The notes beneath the pieces are model-generated. The model was given only the letters and a program-made list of their open reading frames with translations. It had not been told where the DNA came from and searched no databases. The translations under genes and the position numbers were made by a program. Below are positions 62,925-64,000 of a stretch of DNA of 64,000 bases, in pieces; the stretch's first letter is position 1, and each line of letters opens with the position of its first letter. The DNA comes from Tubulanus polymorphus (taxonomy: Eukaryota; Nemertea; Palaeonemertea; Tubulaniformes; Tubulanidae), in NCBI RefSeq assembly GCF_964204645.1, contig NC_134027.1:3336485-3400484 (forward strand), written 5' to 3'.

Positions 62925-64000
62925 CTGTAAAAATAATTATATACTTCATCAGAAAGCAATCTCTCCTAACTGCGATCTATTCATCTAGTTCATTTTATCT
63001 TAAATTGTTAATCAAGACAATCAGGCATCACTTTCAAGTGGCATCATTCTATCCATTACCAATGCACTGCACGTCTCCTCTCTGAACTCGGAAAAAAATC
63101 TAATTGACTTAGATAAAAGAAAACTCAAGGAAAATTGGCACCAAGAAGGAATCCTAATAGAGTAAACCTTGCCTAACTCTGAAAAATTGATACCAGTAGA
63201 ATTGGTTAGAGTTAAGCGAAATTGAAATTTAGGATCAGAGAATAATTTTGTTTTTTGTCTGAGTTAGTGAAAAGTCTAAGTTGGCTATATACGTCCACGT
63301 GTATAAGTTTTCTTAAGAAATGGTGAGTCTGAGGAATAGCTATATGCCGCCATTGTTCTTGATGTCAAATGATGTCATTTTTTAAAGCAACTTGAAATTC
63401 TAGCGCGATCAATATTCATTACCTTTAAACGAGGAAGAGACGATAACGTCACATTGATATTGATTTTGAAATGTATCTATGCATCCAGGCACAAAGCCAT
63501 CAGGACATCATTGTTACTGATCAATTTTCTACGGCATTTTTATTCATAAACATGAACACTATATGTCAGTTAAAAATCAGATAATTCCCCTGTCATCACA
63601 AACATTCACCAAGCTACACTGAGATATACAAGTTACAGGAATGAGCTGATTTTCTCAGGAACAATATTCTGCCTTAGCGCAACAATCAATCAAATACAAA
63701 CAGATGACCATATGAAAGGAGGACTCTACACATAGTTCTCTCGAGAAAAGTCATAGAAGAAGAGATTCATTTACTTATCCCCAATACATTTCTATCTCTA
63801 TCTATAAGGAAATCAAATCAAGGACAAACATCGATGTTAAGCCACACCTCCACTGTTCCAGATAGATGGAAATTATCAACTAATGAATATCATTTATGAC
63901 TTCATTTGACATATTCAATTCATTCACGCACTGATGCAATTTAAACATATGAAGTAAATCTAATACTCATGGGAGACCACCAGATTAATCAATTGAGAAA
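62925..64000. other. CLCN7 intron extending off the window
   Basis: More than 1 kb of non-coding sequence upstream (on minus) of the first visible CLCN7 exon. I searched for the preceding GKEGP-encoding exon and did not see it, so this should be intron. Confidence 0.6.

Noticed and set aside
63150-63300. Imperfect inverted words (CTAACTCTG / TTAGAGTTAAG) suggesting another MITE
   Set aside because: The arms are too short and mismatched and no flanking duplication was found.

Overview
This window is animal nuclear DNA: AT-rich, intron-dense, with GT-AG introns mostly of 70-600 bp, short dispersed inverted-repeat elements, and orthologues of conserved bilaterian genes. An EGF/NIDO/AMOP/VWD/TSP1 membrane protein and a mitochondrial BtpA-family gene suggest an invertebrate, plausibly a marine lophotrochozoan. 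The species cannot be fixed from the sequence. For nine of the recognised genes I assembled exon chains from splice sites, and each gives an uninterrupted reading frame of the expected family length.

Layout. 1-11.4 kb (-): a ~40-exon mucin-4-like, EGF-rich type I membrane protein whose 3' end lies off the window. 12.8-14.5 kb (-): NDUFS7, complex I. 15.7-16.1 kb (+): TMEM203, single exon. 16.4-18.7 kb (-): QNG1, queuosine salvage. 20.7-22.5 kb (+): MAF1, Pol III repressor. 22.5-29 kb: mostly non-coding, with a foldback element. 29.0-30.6 kb (+): an unrecognised 529-aa, largely disordered protein in one long exon. 31.2-33.6 kb (-): MRPL3. 33.9-36.7 kb (+): URI1. 38.2-40.4 kb (+): D-aspartate oxidase ending in SKL. 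41.3-41.9 kb (-): C19orf12 homologue. 43.2-45.0 kb (+): TP53INP family. 48.0-49.9 kb (-): BtpA-family protein. 51.2-55.8 kb (+): cyclin E. 58.4-62.9 kb (-): the C-terminal two thirds of CLCN7, whose 5' exons lie past 64 kb.

Neighbouring genes are mostly convergent or divergent. MRPL3 and URI1 start codons are 299 bp apart and probably share a promoter. C19orf12 and TP53INP diverge from a region holding two E-boxes, a CCAAT box and a CRE. Cyclin E has an E2F-type site upstream. URI1, C19orf12 and cyclin E also cluster at human 19q12, so this looks like a fragment of old bilaterian linkage.

At least seven short non-autonomous inverted-repeat insertions or families were found by eye. They include a 115-bp element in two copies, one with a perfect 9-bp target-site duplication. 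I found no CRISPR array, rRNA, convincing tRNA or prokaryotic mobile system, and no clearly new multi-gene system. The best candidates for something undescribed are the 529-aa orphan protein, the mucin-like membrane protein and the 9-bp-TSD element.
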